This document shows, one piece after another, positions 8,732 through 18,998 of a stretch of 23,461 nt of DNA (the first letter of the stretch is position 1; each line of letters begins with the position of its first letter). Source of the DNA: Priapulus caudatus (taxonomy: Eukaryota; Priapulida; Priapulimorpha; Priapulimorphida; Priapulidae). The position numbers and the translations under genes are program-made. Location: the NCBI RefSeq assembly GCF_000485595.1, contig NW_014578385.1, forward strand, positions 39,325 to 62,785, given 5' to 3'. The notes under the pieces were generated by a model. It was not told where the DNA came from and did not search any database. It saw only the letters and a list, made by a program, of their open reading frames with translations.

Positions 8732-9976
8732 CTAAGAGCTATCGGGAATGTCCACCGCTAGCTGCTCTCCGTCGATCGCGACTCCCACAACTGCGCTGTT
8801 CGCAGCGCCATCTGCACGCCGATCGGCCATCGAGCTTGACTCGCTAGCTGAGTCGGGTTGCGTCACGACTGTCTGGTGAGCGACCGTTGATGGTTCCCGC
8901 CAGAAGGAGCAGGGCAGCCGACGTGCATGCAGGCCGCCATCGGAGCCCGGCACGTCGGCAGCGTTCGTCGTCGTCGCCGTACTAGAACCGACGGTCATCG
9001 TCGCCTTTTCGCCAAAGTCGACATTGAATAGCTCCTGTAGCGGTCCGAGCCCCAGAGAGAGATCCATCGTTCCCGCGGGCTGCCTCGCCGCCGACGCCCC
9101 AAGTACGTACAGCACTCGGCTGCTCTCGTTAGCTTCCGTGATGTCATCGACAGTCGAAGCGCTGTCGCCATTTTGTGCGACCTTCAGAAGGTCGCGATAG
9201 TATAGTTCCCGGCCGGACTTCAGCGCCGAGAATTTATCCTCGTAGATGTCGCACCAGTCGTCGTCGCTTTTTGGACCGAAGTACTTTTGAATGTCCTTGT
9301 TGATCATTTTCGAAAACTCGAGCAATCGCTTAATCGAATGCTCTTCGACATCACTCGTGACGTCGTCGCGTTCGACGTCCTCGATTTCAGCGTTCGAAAC
9401 GTCATCGTCGGACAGAGAATCAACTTCGCTCACGGTGTCGTCTGCTTCGTCAAATTCCACGGACCCATCTGTCCATTCGTTCGCCGGACTGTCGGCAGAG
9501 GCGCGACAGTCACTGCCAACTCGTTGATCTACGAAGTCTATCGTTGGGAAGGTTGGGTGCGTTACCTCTGACCCGACGACCGGACGTCCGTCCGCGTCCT
9601 GCTGACGGTCGCTGTACTCCGTGACGTACATCCGCATACAAGATGGCCGCTCGGCGTAGGACACGTCATCGGCGAAACGCGGACCGCTCATAAAACCATT
9701 TTCACCACCAGAAGGCTCTCTCAGCGTATCGGTTGTCGGTCTCCCGCAAGCCTGCTCGGGCACGCCGGTGTAGCTTTCACGGTACGGGGCCGAGTAACCA
9801 GCGCTGGGCGCCTTGTTGGCGTTTTGGTCGTGGTAGAACGAGTTTCTCGCGTAGTAATTGTAGAAGTCGCCGCCCCACTGCAGCGGAACGTCGATGCGCA
9901 GATACTGACCCGACGTCGCCGTTGCGTAGCCCCCTGGTGGCGGATCTCCGTAGTACGGTTTAGTGCACGCTTGCAT
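8732..9976 (-). CDS. PERCC1-like protein, intact single-exon reading frame
   Basis: A 414-residue protein. ATG at 9976 has A at -3, and an in-frame stop lies three codons upstream, so the frame is closed. Residues about 5-50 are rich in Tyr, Gly and Pro. Residues about 175-212 are strongly acidic (Asp/Glu/Ser). A conserved-looking core at about 214-271 includes LLEFSKMINKDIQKYFG, a CDIYEDK segment and RELYYRDLLKVAQNGD. A second short block, LGLGPLQELFNVDFG, lies at about 308-322. The tail is low complexity. From memory, the core and the GPL-ELF block share their key residues and order with vertebrate PERCC1, a proline/glutamate-rich protein needed for enteroendocrine cell function; the biochemical role is unknown. 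GC-rich codons contrast with AT-rich flanks. There are no signal peptide, membrane segments or recognised catalytic motif. It is longer than the mammalian protein, mainly in the N-terminal and C-terminal arms. Homology is likely but not tested by alignment. Confidence 0.72.
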   Translation of the reverse strand: MQACTKPYYGDPPPGGYATATSGQYLRIDVPLQWGGDFYNYYARNSFYHDQNANKAPSAGYSAPYRESYTGVPEQACGRPTTDTLREPSGGENGFMSGPRFADDVSYAERPSCMRMYVTEYSDRQQDADGRPVVGSEVTHPTFPTIDFVDQRVGSDCRASADSPANEWTDGSVEFDEADDTVSEVDSLSDDDVSNAEIEDVERDDVTSDVEEHSIKRLLEFSKMINKDIQKYFGPKSDDDWCDIYEDKFSALKSGRELYYRDLLKVAQNGDSASTVDDITEANESSRVLYVLGASAARQPAGTMDLSLGLGPLQELFNVDFGEKATMTVGSSTATTTNAADVPGSDGGLHARRLPCSFWREPSTVAHQTVVTQPDSASESSSMADRRADGAANSAVVGVAIDGEQLAVDIPDSS

Positions 9977-10767
9977 TTTCACCTACTTAGTTGTTTGACC
10001 CGCAAAGCTTACACGTGTCTGTTCAAATACGCCAACGCGTTAGTCTCCATCCATGCATCTGTCCGTCGACAAAGCGGTAAATAAACAATGTTCGATATAT
10101 TGATATTTTGTATGTTCGTACAAATGTTCTTAATCACTGTCGGTGGTAAACGGATGCGAGGCGGCCAAGTCTTGGCGGATCACAGTACGCTGTACAGTGG
10201 TTCTATGCAGGGCAGTAATCCCTTTACACGTGCCAGTATAATAGTCGTAGTGATAGACTGCTGGTTTGCTCCTGCTGCTGCTCGCTTAGGCGTTTTGCAA
10301 CAGTAGAGGGCGTCCATAGGCAGCAGGCCTGAATAGGTAGAACACGAAAAATTAATTAAAAATACCAAGGTAGTTGTGGCGCATACCCAAAATACATTTT
10401 GATTGTGCTAAATGCCCACATTTCAAGGTCCTCTTCACTCGAAACTTTTGCGAGGTACATATTGCATGGATTCTTCTACTTGCATTCCAGCAAGTAGTCG
10501 GATCCCATTTCACACAAACACGACGGACCGGTCACAACGGCTACGTCACTGGACAGAATGGCACAATTTCTCAACAAGACCAATCTTACTTTTAATGCTT
10601 TCTAGACGTTCGTAGGACATCTACCTTACGTATATAAAGCATACAGTGCTTACAAGTATTCGTGAATTGCAGTGCTGAATATAACATAATAAAAGAAATG
10701 TGCTTTTTCCAGAAACGAGGTAGTGCAATGGTGAACAATTTGCGCTATTGTTGCAACACTTGTTCTC
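9977..10767. other. 5' flank of the PERCC1-like gene and unique DNA
   Basis: The minus-strand upstream side holds a possible TATA-like TATATCGAAC near 10095 and an E-box-like CACGTG at about 10012. An alternative reading is a 5' UTR intron ending at AAGTAG just before GTGAAAATG, but its pyrimidine tract is weak. ACAGTAGAGGGC at about 10298-10309 fits the CTCF core consensus at 11 of 12 positions. No gene is supported to the right. Confidence 0.35.
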
Positions 10768-10964
<197 letters not shown>

Positions 10965-11284
10965 TCTCTCACTATGTGTGTACAAGAGCTTCGTAATAAC
11001 CAACAAGCCCGAACGAACATAATAGACCAACAAGCATATTTACGGCAAACATTAAAGGACACAGTATATAAACGGCAAAATACGAGCAAACAAACTTACT
11101 ATACTATACATACAGTACCCAATAAATAAAACAGGGCAAACAAGCACAAATGCCATACGTACCGTAAACAGTAAAAGAAACAGTATATAAACGCTAGCGA
11201 ACGTATATGCTATACTTGCCCGAAACAGTAAATGAAATAGGGGATTAACTGTAACAAACCAACAAATTCACGTATATACTATAC
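10965..11284. repeat. AT-rich DNA with diverged short repeats
   Basis: ACAGTATATAAACG occurs at about 11061-11074 and again at about 11180-11193, with a weaker copy TTATATAAACCG near 11423. Around each lie related AAACAAACA and ATACTATAC words. This suggests an old repeat of about 120 bp. No gene was seen. Confidence 0.4.
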
Positions 11285-11290
11285 ATGCGG

Positions 11291-11400
11291 TCAGGAATGA
11301 ATAATAGAGATTCTCTCTATAGTAGAGAATAATAGAGAATAATAGAGAATAATAGAGAATAATAGAGAATAATAGAGATAATCTATATTATTCACTCCTG
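11291..11400. mobile_element. Short MITE with target duplication and internal minisatellite
   Basis: Termini TCAGGAATGAATAATA and TATTATTCACTCCTG are imperfect inverted repeats of about 25 bp. ATGCGG occurs immediately outside both ends (11285-11290 and 11401-11406), a 6-bp direct repeat (5 bp if the last A belongs to the element) that marks insertion. The centre is a 10-bp tandem repeat, AGAGAATAAT, in about six copies. It encodes nothing and must have been moved by a transposase encoded elsewhere. Confidence 0.8.
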
Positions 11401-11406
11401 ATGCGG

Positions 11407-11956
11407 TGAATAGCAAAAGCATTATATAAACCGCCACAAACGAAAAAAAAAACACGAAAAGACAAACATATAGTACGTACATACGTACCGTGAACAGGCC
11501 CACGCTTATCCTCCTAGCCTGTATGCGGTGCGGGCGAGCATGCGGGGGCATGCGGCTCCTACTCCGTCTCGTTCGTCCGTCTCGTATAGCTGCAAATCTC
11601 TGCAGGTGTGAGCTCGCACACACGTCGCTGACAAGCTGGCTTACACACGGCTGGCCGTGGCCGCAGATAAGGCGGCTTGCACTTCAGTCGCTCTCAAACA
11701 GACGGTCCCGCACCGCTCGAGCCTATATCTGTACTGGTAAGCCCAGTGTTGGCAACACTGTAGCAAATAGTGTTGTCGAATAGACGATGATCTGTGTCGA
11801 TGTTCGAATGTTTTGATTAGAATATATACATACATCGATTGCGCGCGGGGTACCGCCGATCTGATCGCTAAGTTATCGCGAATAAAGTAATATACACGAT
11901 AATCAATTCCCCCGTCAGTCACTCAGAGAGTTGGTCGGACTGACGGACGGTCAGAC
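11407..11956. other. Unique DNA, partly GC-rich, no gene assigned
   Basis: GC-rich between about 11500 and 11730. It contains a perfect short palindrome, AGTGTTG-G-CAACACT, at about 11745-11759. Open frames of about 95 codons exist on both strands but show no recognisable domain. Confidence 0.4.
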
Positions 11957-12124
11957 GGTTGGTCGGTCGGTCGGTCGGTCGGTCGGTCGGTCGGTCGGTC
12001 GGTCGGTCTGGTCGCGGACGTCGGTCGTCGGCGGTCGGTCGCGCTCGGTCGGTCGGTCGGTCGGTCGGTCGGTCGCGGTCGGTCGGTCGGTCGGTCATCG
12101 GACGGTTCGGTCGGTCGGACGGTC
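11957..12124. repeat. GGTC tetranucleotide minisatellite
   Basis: GGTC units repeated with two interruptions (about 12008-12045 and 12074-12105) containing CGGACGTC and CGCGGTC variants. The 4-bp period cycles through Gly-Arg-Ser-Val in every frame, so the open frames are artefacts. Confidence 0.95.
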
Positions 12125-12821
12125 GTTCCGTTATATCGAGTAAATAATTACGACGAATTTTACGCCTAATATTTGACGACGATTTCCGATTTTCTCAGAA
12201 GGAATGAACGCTTACGGACATGTTCATGACCTCGTCGTCATGACAGAGACGTCGCTAACGACTGGTTGGCGACACACACCTGGTAGTGATAGTCGCTCTG
12301 GGAGTAGCTAGTCACGCCTCCTTTGAATTGCTTTCTCGCCTGCGGCAAAGAGAAGGCCAAAGTGGTGGTCGTGACGTCATACACCGGTGCTCTGATTGGC
12401 TGGCCGACGCACGTGGCATGACTGAGACACGGAGGTTTGTGAAAGGGATGCATGACCTTCGGTGGCAGGCAGACGCCACGATCCCACGGGGCGCGAGGGC
12501 ATGAATACAGCTAGTACTGTGTCGGAAATTCTGTGTTAATAATGAGGTTTTGGGAAAATTTGTATAATTTATAAATTAATAATTTATTTTAATAAAAAAT
12601 TGATTTAGCGCAGCTTGGATGCCAGGGACAGGTGACGAACTATTGTCAGCAGCTTGGAGCGGCTGCCAAGTGTTCTAGACTTGAATACGACTGTTCGCAT
12701 GTTAAAAGATATTTATGGAGACAAATAATTATGAGTAGGACCCTATCCGATAAATTGTACGGATCGTTTGAAAAGGTAGGAAATGAACATGCAAGCATAT
12801 TTTCGTTCGTCAGTATATGGT
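12125..12821. other. Unique DNA with a promoter-like island
   Basis: Holds the regulatory cluster listed separately, then an AT-rich block (about 12530-12605). An open plus frame at about 12632-12775 ends at AAAAG followed by GTAGGAA, a donor-like site, but matches nothing known. No gene is assigned. Confidence 0.4.
12372..12415. promoter_or_regulatory. CRE, CCAAT and E-box cluster
   Basis: Within 44 bases are a perfect palindromic CRE (TGACGTCA, 12372-12379), an inverted CCAAT box (ATTGG, about 12395-12399) and a CACGTG E-box (12410-12415). The local sequence is CpG-bearing in an otherwise low-GC area. Such a combination is typical of proximal promoters of broadly expressed animal genes. 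No confident first exon is visible on either side, so its target is unknown. Confidence 0.4.
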
Positions 12822-13118
12822 TGTGTGTCGTGCGTGCCGCTGTGAATGTGTGTATATGTGTGTGCGTGCTTGTGTTGTAATGTGTGCGTACGTTCGTCAG
12901 TGTGTGTGGCGAGGCGTGCACCAGGTGGTGTGTGCGGTGCTGCACACATAGTTGTGTGTGTGTGTGTTGTGGCCCTGGTGTGTGAACATGCTTCGGTGTC
13001 CAATGTCTGTGTGGTGGTGTGTGTGGTTGTGTACCTGTGCCACCATAAGTCGTGGCATGCTGTGTGTGTGATAGCTGCTGTGTTGTGTGCTGTGCAAGGC
13101 GTGCGTAGCTGTGCCGTA
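12822..13118. repeat. Degenerate GT-rich tract
   Basis: GT dinucleotides interspersed with GC, CC and longer unique words: an old, mutated GT array. The Cys/Val and Thr/His frames are artefacts. Confidence 0.8.
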
Positions 13119-13443
13119 TTAATTGTCCTGTAATTATTAGTCGGTTTATCACAACAGCATATCAAGAACAAGGACAAAAGCGAGCGTTTATCAATGACGC
13201 GAAGGGAAAAAGGCGTCAATGATTAGAGGTCATCGCTCAATCAATACGGGAGGGGAAAATGATGACAAATAACTGTCATAAAAAAAAGAGGAACGGAGGA
13301 AAAGCAGCCGTAGGAACCCAGGTAAGAGAATGAGAAACGGCGCGGCAGCTGGAAAAGAGCGCAGGCGGGCGAGGCCGAAAAACGAGCAAAAAGAAGCAAC
13401 TCTAAAACAAGAGAAAGACAAAAGTATACTATGTATATGTTTC
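13119..13443. other. Purine-rich unique DNA, no gene
   Basis: A-rich and G-rich on the plus strand, with GACGCGAAGGGAAAAAGGCG and a nearby GGCGTCAATGATT / ATCAATGACGCG inverted pair at about 13187-13222. No coding region is supported. Confidence 0.4.
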
Positions 13444-13564
13444 ACCCGATAGATAGCTAGCCATAGATAAGCATAGGATAGCATAGATAGATAGAATACA
13501 TAAGCATAGATAATTACGATTAGCATAGATCGATAGATCGATAGACTCGATCCCGATAGATAGC

Positions 13565-13600
<36 letters not shown>

Positions 13601-14041
13601 GAGATAGATAGATAGCACCTAGATAGATAGATAATAGATAGATAGATGGGATAGATAGATAGATGATAGACTAGATAGATAGATACATAAGATAGATAGC
13701 ATAGCATAGATAGCATAGATAGATAGATAGATAGATAGATAGATGATAGATAGATATGATAGATAGATAGATAGATAAATAGATAAGCTAGCCTAGATAG
13801 GATAGATAGATAGCATAGATAGATTAGATAGATAGCATAGATAGATTGATAGATAGATAGATAGATTAGATAGATAGCATAGATAGCACTAGATAGATAA
13901 GATAGATAGATAGATAGGATAGATAATAGATAGATAGATAGATAGCATAGATTAGATACATAGTAGATACATACAATACATATATTATATATGTATATAT
14001 ATATAGAGCTGATATATTATATAATATATATATATATATAT
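13444..14041. repeat. GATA microsatellite followed by TA run
   Basis: About 520 bases of GATA units with frequent insertions such as GCATA and GATAA, then a TA-rich segment at about 13970-14041. The reverse strand gives Ile/Tyr/Leu/Ser-rich frames that are not genes. Confidence 0.95.
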
Positions 14042-14166
14042 AGAGACGAGAGAGAGAGAGACCTAATGCAGAGAGAGAGAGAGAACGCGCAAGCGCCGAG
14101 GAGAGAAGAGAGAGAAGAGAGACGAGAGCAGAGAGAGACGAGAAGAGCAGAGAGAGAGAGAGAGGG
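14042..14166. repeat. GA-rich simple repeat
   Basis: GA dinucleotides interrupted by ACGA, AAGA and GCAGA words, continuing directly from the TA run. It ends in the CpG-rich word ACGCGCGCGCGCC at about 14194. Confidence 0.9.
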
Positions 14167-14624
14167 AGAGAGCGCGAAAACCCCCTCGTGCCGCACGCGC
14201 GCGCGCCGTGTGTGTATTTTGCGCATTAGAGAAAAGTCAGTAGCCCACCCGTGGCGCTCACGGTTGGCGAGACCAACGCTAATCCCCCGCCAGCCATAGC
14301 CATGTAAATTCACCGCTCACGGCTGAATAGCTTAATTAATCTAGTTAGCCTATCAATTTATTATTAATTTCTGCGACTTATTACACAAAACGCGAAAACC
14401 GCGACTCGAGGAAGGCAAAACAGGTTGTCTAAAACAGTCCTGACATGCTAGCAGCGTCGGCACGGGTCGCCTGTCAGCCTGTGTAGGACGTACCCAGTCC
14501 TCTCTCCCCCCCCCACCCTTAGCACGCTCAAAACGCCGCGAGCTGCCGAAAGATTTGCCGCAAATATCCGGGATAGGAACGCAAATTAAAATGTAAAAAT
14601 AATATCGGTTACCTAATACGCAGC
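14167..14624. other. Unique DNA, no gene recognised
   Basis: Mixed composition with a C-run at about 14504-14513 and an AT-rich middle. No supportable ORF, RNA or repeat was found. Confidence 0.5.
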
Positions 14625-15720
14625 GAGCTGCGCGAGCATCGAGCGACGAGAGCGCGCAGATCTACGCGGATGCGCAGAGATCTTACGTGACCTGGAGGAA
14701 TCTACGCGAATGGAGAAGATCTTACGTAGGATGAGAGTTATGATCGCGGACGCGAAGATCTAGCGCGATTGGCAGAGATCTACGCGGATGGAGAGATAAC
14801 GCCGTGAATGGCAGAGATCTACGTGCGGATAGAGAGTATCTCACTGTGGATGGAGAGAATCTACCAGCGGCATGCGAGAAGATCTATGTGGATTGAGAAA
14901 TCTTATGTGAATTGAGAGACCTACGAGTTGTTGGCAGAGATCTACTGTGGATGCTAGAAATCTACGTGGATAGAGATATACTACCGTGACGCATGGAGAG
15001 ATCTACAGCGCATGGAGTGAGATCTACCCGCGGATAGAGAGATCTACGGCGGATGAGAGATCTACGCGCGAATTGGAGAGATCTACGCGGATGGAGAGAT
15101 CTACGCGGATGGGAGAGATCTACGTGGGATGAGAAATTTCTATGTGGCATGAGAAATTCTATGTGAATTGAGAGACCTACGTGATTGGAGATCTACTGTG
15201 GATGCGAGAGATCTACCGCTGCCGATGGAGACGATATACATGGAGTGAGAGATCTACGTGGCATCGCAGAGATATACAATGGATGACACGCAGAATCTAC
15301 GTTGATGAAGAGATCTACGCTGGATGGACGGATGCACCTATACATGCGATGGAGAGATCTACGGCGGATGGAGAGATATACATGGCAGTTGAGAGATCTA
15401 CGGGATGGAGAGATATACATGGCATGGCAGAGATCTACGTGGATGCGAGAGATATACATGGATTGCCAGAGCAGATCTACGCGGATGAGGCAGATCTACG
15501 CGATGAGCGAGATCTAGCGCGGAATGGCCTTAAGATTCTTACGCCGCGATGCGAGGAGCATCTACAGCGGATGCCCAGAGATCTACCGGCGGATGGAGCA
15601 GATCTTACGCGCCGATGAGAGACATCTAAACCCCCTGTGGATTGACGAAGAGATCCCTACAGCGGATGGAAGATCTACGCGGATGGAGAGCATCTACGTT
15701 GATGAAGAGATCTACGTAGA
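14625..15720. repeat. Degenerate minisatellite, unit about 18-21 bp
   Basis: The approximate unit is GAGATCTACGCGGATGGA, present in roughly 50-55 copies with many one-base insertions and deletions. Between about 15228 and 15465 a second variant, GAGATATACATGGATG, alternates with the main type. Most units contain AGATCT. Because unit length is not a multiple of three throughout and indels are frequent, the 145-codon frame across the right half is a by-product. The density of single-base indels suggests either an old array or uncorrected read errors. Confidence 0.9.
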
Positions 15721-15884
15721 CGTCCCGCGGCGAGGACTATATGCTGGTATGGCCCTGCACGGGCGCGTACCTGTCGCATGAGCCGAGAGCAGCAATCAAC
15801 GGCTAAGATGACATGATTCGTGCCTGCATACCTAGCTTTAACACCAGCATTGCATTGACACGCACCGCGCGCGGCGACACAACA
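15721..15884. other. Short unique spacer
   Basis: About 160 bases of GC-balanced unique DNA between the minisatellite and the next CA array. Nothing was recognised. Confidence 0.5.
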
Positions 15885-16233
15885 CACGCACACCCCCACA
15901 CGCCAGCGACGCACATCACGCCACGCCCGCACAACACACGCACATACAACGCACACGCACACCACATCGCGCACACACACAACACACACACACACAAACA
16001 AACACATCACACACACACACACACACACCACAATAACCACATACACGCAGCACACACACGCCACACGGCACCACGCACACGCCACATGCACACGCACAAC
16101 CACAACGCACACGCACACGCACACGCACACGCACACCGCACACACACACGCACACGCACGCAACACACACACACAGCACACACACACAACACACACACAC
16201 ACACGACATACACATACACGCACATCACACGCT

Positions 16234-16276
<43 letters not shown>

Positions 16277-16291
16277 ACACACACACACACA
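15885..16291. repeat. CA microsatellite array with CG and CAT variants
   Basis: Starts as scattered CACGC/CACAC words and becomes pure CA by about 16235-16291, with an ACGCAC block near 16107-16133. Confidence 0.95.
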
Positions 16292-16933
16292 GCACATGCA
16301 ATATTCAAGTTGGCCTATTGACTGATTACTAGCCGCATCTGGGTTTTTATATATCCCTTTTGATCCAATATAGAAGAGATTTATGGGAAAGGTCCTACTA
16401 TGTTCTGAATCTCATGACGGCTCATGTACTTAATATAGTAGCCGTGATGGTTCAGCCAGAATTACAGACAAGAATCCGATTCCATTAATTATCTTCGCCA
16501 GAGAAAGGACCTAGCCTATTAACAGAGCTTTCCAGCACAACTGCGGCGTACTCACTGACAATTCTGACATTCCTCTAGGTAAGTTAAGGGGGGGCTTAAC
16601 AAGTACGCCACAAGGACCACGAAAATGAAATGGTTATATATGAAATTATGCAAAATAAAAAAAAAATCTAAAAAAATGTTAAATATGTAGGTATAAAATC
16701 GCTTTCAGAATATGGTAACAATCTTGCCAATTGACTTGCCGTTCAAAGAACAGCTTGCACGTTGGACTAGCTGTTGCTAGTGTACGTAAGCAACACATAC
16801 ATTGGGCCTTAACAAACAAACGCTATCAATCGCCTCATGTCACGCCGCGCTTAGCGTTACGCCGTAAAAACACTAAGTCCCCCATACCACACGTATACGC
16901 TGGCAATGCACGCATGATATTAACTACGCACCG
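16292..16933. other. Unique DNA, no gene recognised
   Basis: A strong donor-like site, CTAG followed by GTAAGTTA, lies at about 16578. The upstream 90 bases between it and an acceptor-like AATATAG (near 16439) have stops in all three plus frames, so no exon is claimed. The remainder is AT-rich. Confidence 0.45.
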
Positions 16934-17169
<236 letters not shown>

Positions 17170-17399
17170 TAACCGCTAGCCGGTGTGTGCCGAGCGCTTT
17201 TGGTTCGAGAAAGCAAACATGATAGTTACTGGTCGGGGCGGCAGGCGGAGCAGGGTCCGATGTGCCGCATGATTTATGACGGAGGCTACCTAAAATCTCA
17301 TCGCGAACAAATGCTTTCGCAATAATCACGGTTAATCTTCACACCCAGCTGTGATTTATATGATCGTCGACTCAGCAGTGAACGAGGCACTGAGGCTTC

Positions 17400-17640
17400 A
17401 AGTAGTAGAGCGAACGAGAGCGAACGAGAAGGAAAAAGGGAGAGGCCGAGAGAAAAAGAGGGAGCGGGAGAGAGAGAGAGAAAGAGGGAGAGCGAAAGTG
17501 AGAAAGAGGGAGAGGAAAAGAGAGCTCTAGAAAGAGGGAGAGGAAGAGAGAGAAAGAGGTAAAGAAAAAGAGGGAAAGAGTGAGCGGGAGAGATAGATAG
17601 AGGGAGAGTGAGAGACGAAGACCGAGAAAGAAATGTAGAA

Positions 17641-17726
<86 letters not shown>

Positions 17727-17840
17727 TAGGGAGGGAGAGAAAACGAAATAGCGCAAAGAAAAGAAGAAGAGAGTGAGCTTTCCCTTACCCACCCTCTCTC
17801 CCTTCCTCTCTCGGTTTCTCCCCTTTCTCTCTCTACCTAC
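17400..17840. repeat. Long polypurine tract with pure GA core, then polypyrimidine
   Basis: About 370 bases almost entirely purine, with uninterrupted GA at about 17646-17723, followed at about 17780-17840 by CT-rich DNA of opposite strand bias. The purine and pyrimidine halves could pair within one strand. Confidence 0.95.
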
Positions 17841-18123
17841 CCCGATCACGACCATTTCCAGGCGCCATCCACCCGCTGTGTATATTCTACAGGGCCCCAT
17901 TCTCAGCGCACATACTCCTCTCACCGGGGAGAGCGCTTAGCGGAAGTTAGCGCAAACATTCGCTACCTGTATCGCTTACAAGCCGTTCGAGTAAGTGCTC
18001 GGCGGTGCGAACAAACACACGGCAGAGCCAGGAAGGATTACCTGGATTCAATTACTGTTTCCGGGTTACGCCTGTTGTTGGGCAGCATCAATATCCTGCA
18101 AGGTAACCAAATAATTCACAATG
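17841..18123. other. Unique DNA between purine tracts
   Basis: About 280 bases of GC-balanced sequence, no supportable gene. Confidence 0.5.
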
Positions 18124-18149
18124 GAAAGAGAGAGAGAGAGAGCGAGAGA

Positions 18150-18198
<49 letters not shown>

Positions 18199-18371
18199 GG
18201 GAAGGGAGAGAGAGAGAGAGAGGGGCGGGATAGGAAGAAAGAGATAAAGATAGAGACAGAGATAGAGATAGGGATAGAGATAGAAATAGAGATAGAGATA
18301 GAGATAGAGATAGAGATGGGGTGGGGATGGAGATGGAGTTGGAGTTGGAGATAGAGATAAAGATAGAGATT
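18124..18371. repeat. GA repeat passing into GATAGA and GGAGTT hexamers
   Basis: GA dinucleotides to about 18225, then AGATAG hexamers to about 18316, then GATGGA/GTTGGA units, returning to AGATAA. It shows the same stepwise variant succession as the array at 4377-4832. Confidence 0.9.
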
Positions 18372-18373
18372 CC

Positions 18374-18998
18374 TAGTAGCATAGCAGAACCTGTCTCCGT
18401 ACATGCCCAGTATCTGCCACATGCAATAGTGTTTCTTTGAAATTATAGTTTTAATGTAGAGAAATTTACCTCGCACTCGCTCGTCAAAATATTTTCGAAA
18501 TCTCGCGTTAATAATTACAAGATGCCAAGTTTTGACGGATGATGCAATGTTAATAATAAGTCAATCGGCTAACAAATGGCGTTATGTGTCCAACCTAAGA
18601 CATGCAGCTCTATGTCAAACCTTGATGAAATAAATGAAAGATATATTGATACTATACGTTAAATACAGAGCACATACGCACCAGCAGTTTTACACGAAAG
18701 GTCTGTATCCGAATATCTAACTTTTTTGTAATCACGAGGTGCCTAGGTGTGCGAATTTTTTTGTAGCATAGCAGGGGACCTGCGTTCTCGCACGTCCAGC
18801 ATCTGCCAATTGCAACTTTTTTAAACACACTTTAAAAATAGAGTGTAGATATGCATAGTAGTGGCTTCATATGAAAAATTATTCCTAAGTTCTCGCTTTA
18901 ATATTTATATAACGTCACGTATTCTTGACTAACGTAACACAACGTAATAAAATCTACATCAGCCGATAGGTGGCGATACTTGTCTAATCCGTTGCTTC
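18374..18998. repeat. Diverged direct duplication, two copies of about 230 bp
   Basis: Copy 1 (about 18374-18600) and copy 2 (about 18763-18998) share the ordered anchors GTAGCATAGCAG, ACCTG, CATCTGCCA or TATCTGCCA, TGCAA, TCTCGC-TTAAT, then TCGGCTAACAAATGGCG against TCAGCCGATAGGTGGCG, and TGTC-AACC against TGTCTAATCC. They are too diverged for a recent duplication, so they are probably two old copies of one interspersed element. No ORF is shared. Confidence 0.6.

Noticed and set aside
9287-10084. Plus-strand ORFs opposite the PERCC1-like gene
   Set aside because: Antisense shadows of the GC-rich coding frame; no domain and no start context.
11931-12147. Gly-Arg-Ser-Val repeat protein
   Set aside because: Product of the GGTC tetranucleotide array, open in every frame.
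12632-12775. Plus-strand exon ending at a GTAGGAA donor-like site
   Set aside because: No credible acceptor, AT/GC-neutral codon use and no recognisable similarity.
13444-13966. CRISPR-like regular repeat
   Set aside because: GATA tetranucleotide microsatellite; there are no spacers and the DNA is eukaryotic.
15181-15618. 145-codon ORF with repeated RSTW/DIHG/EIY words
   Set aside because: It follows a minisatellite whose unit length varies and which is full of indels; the words change frame along the array.
16440-16582. Exon upstream of the strong GTAAGTTA donor-like site
   Set aside because: Stops in all three plus frames between the acceptor-like and donor-like sites; a non-coding exon cannot be judged from sequence alone.
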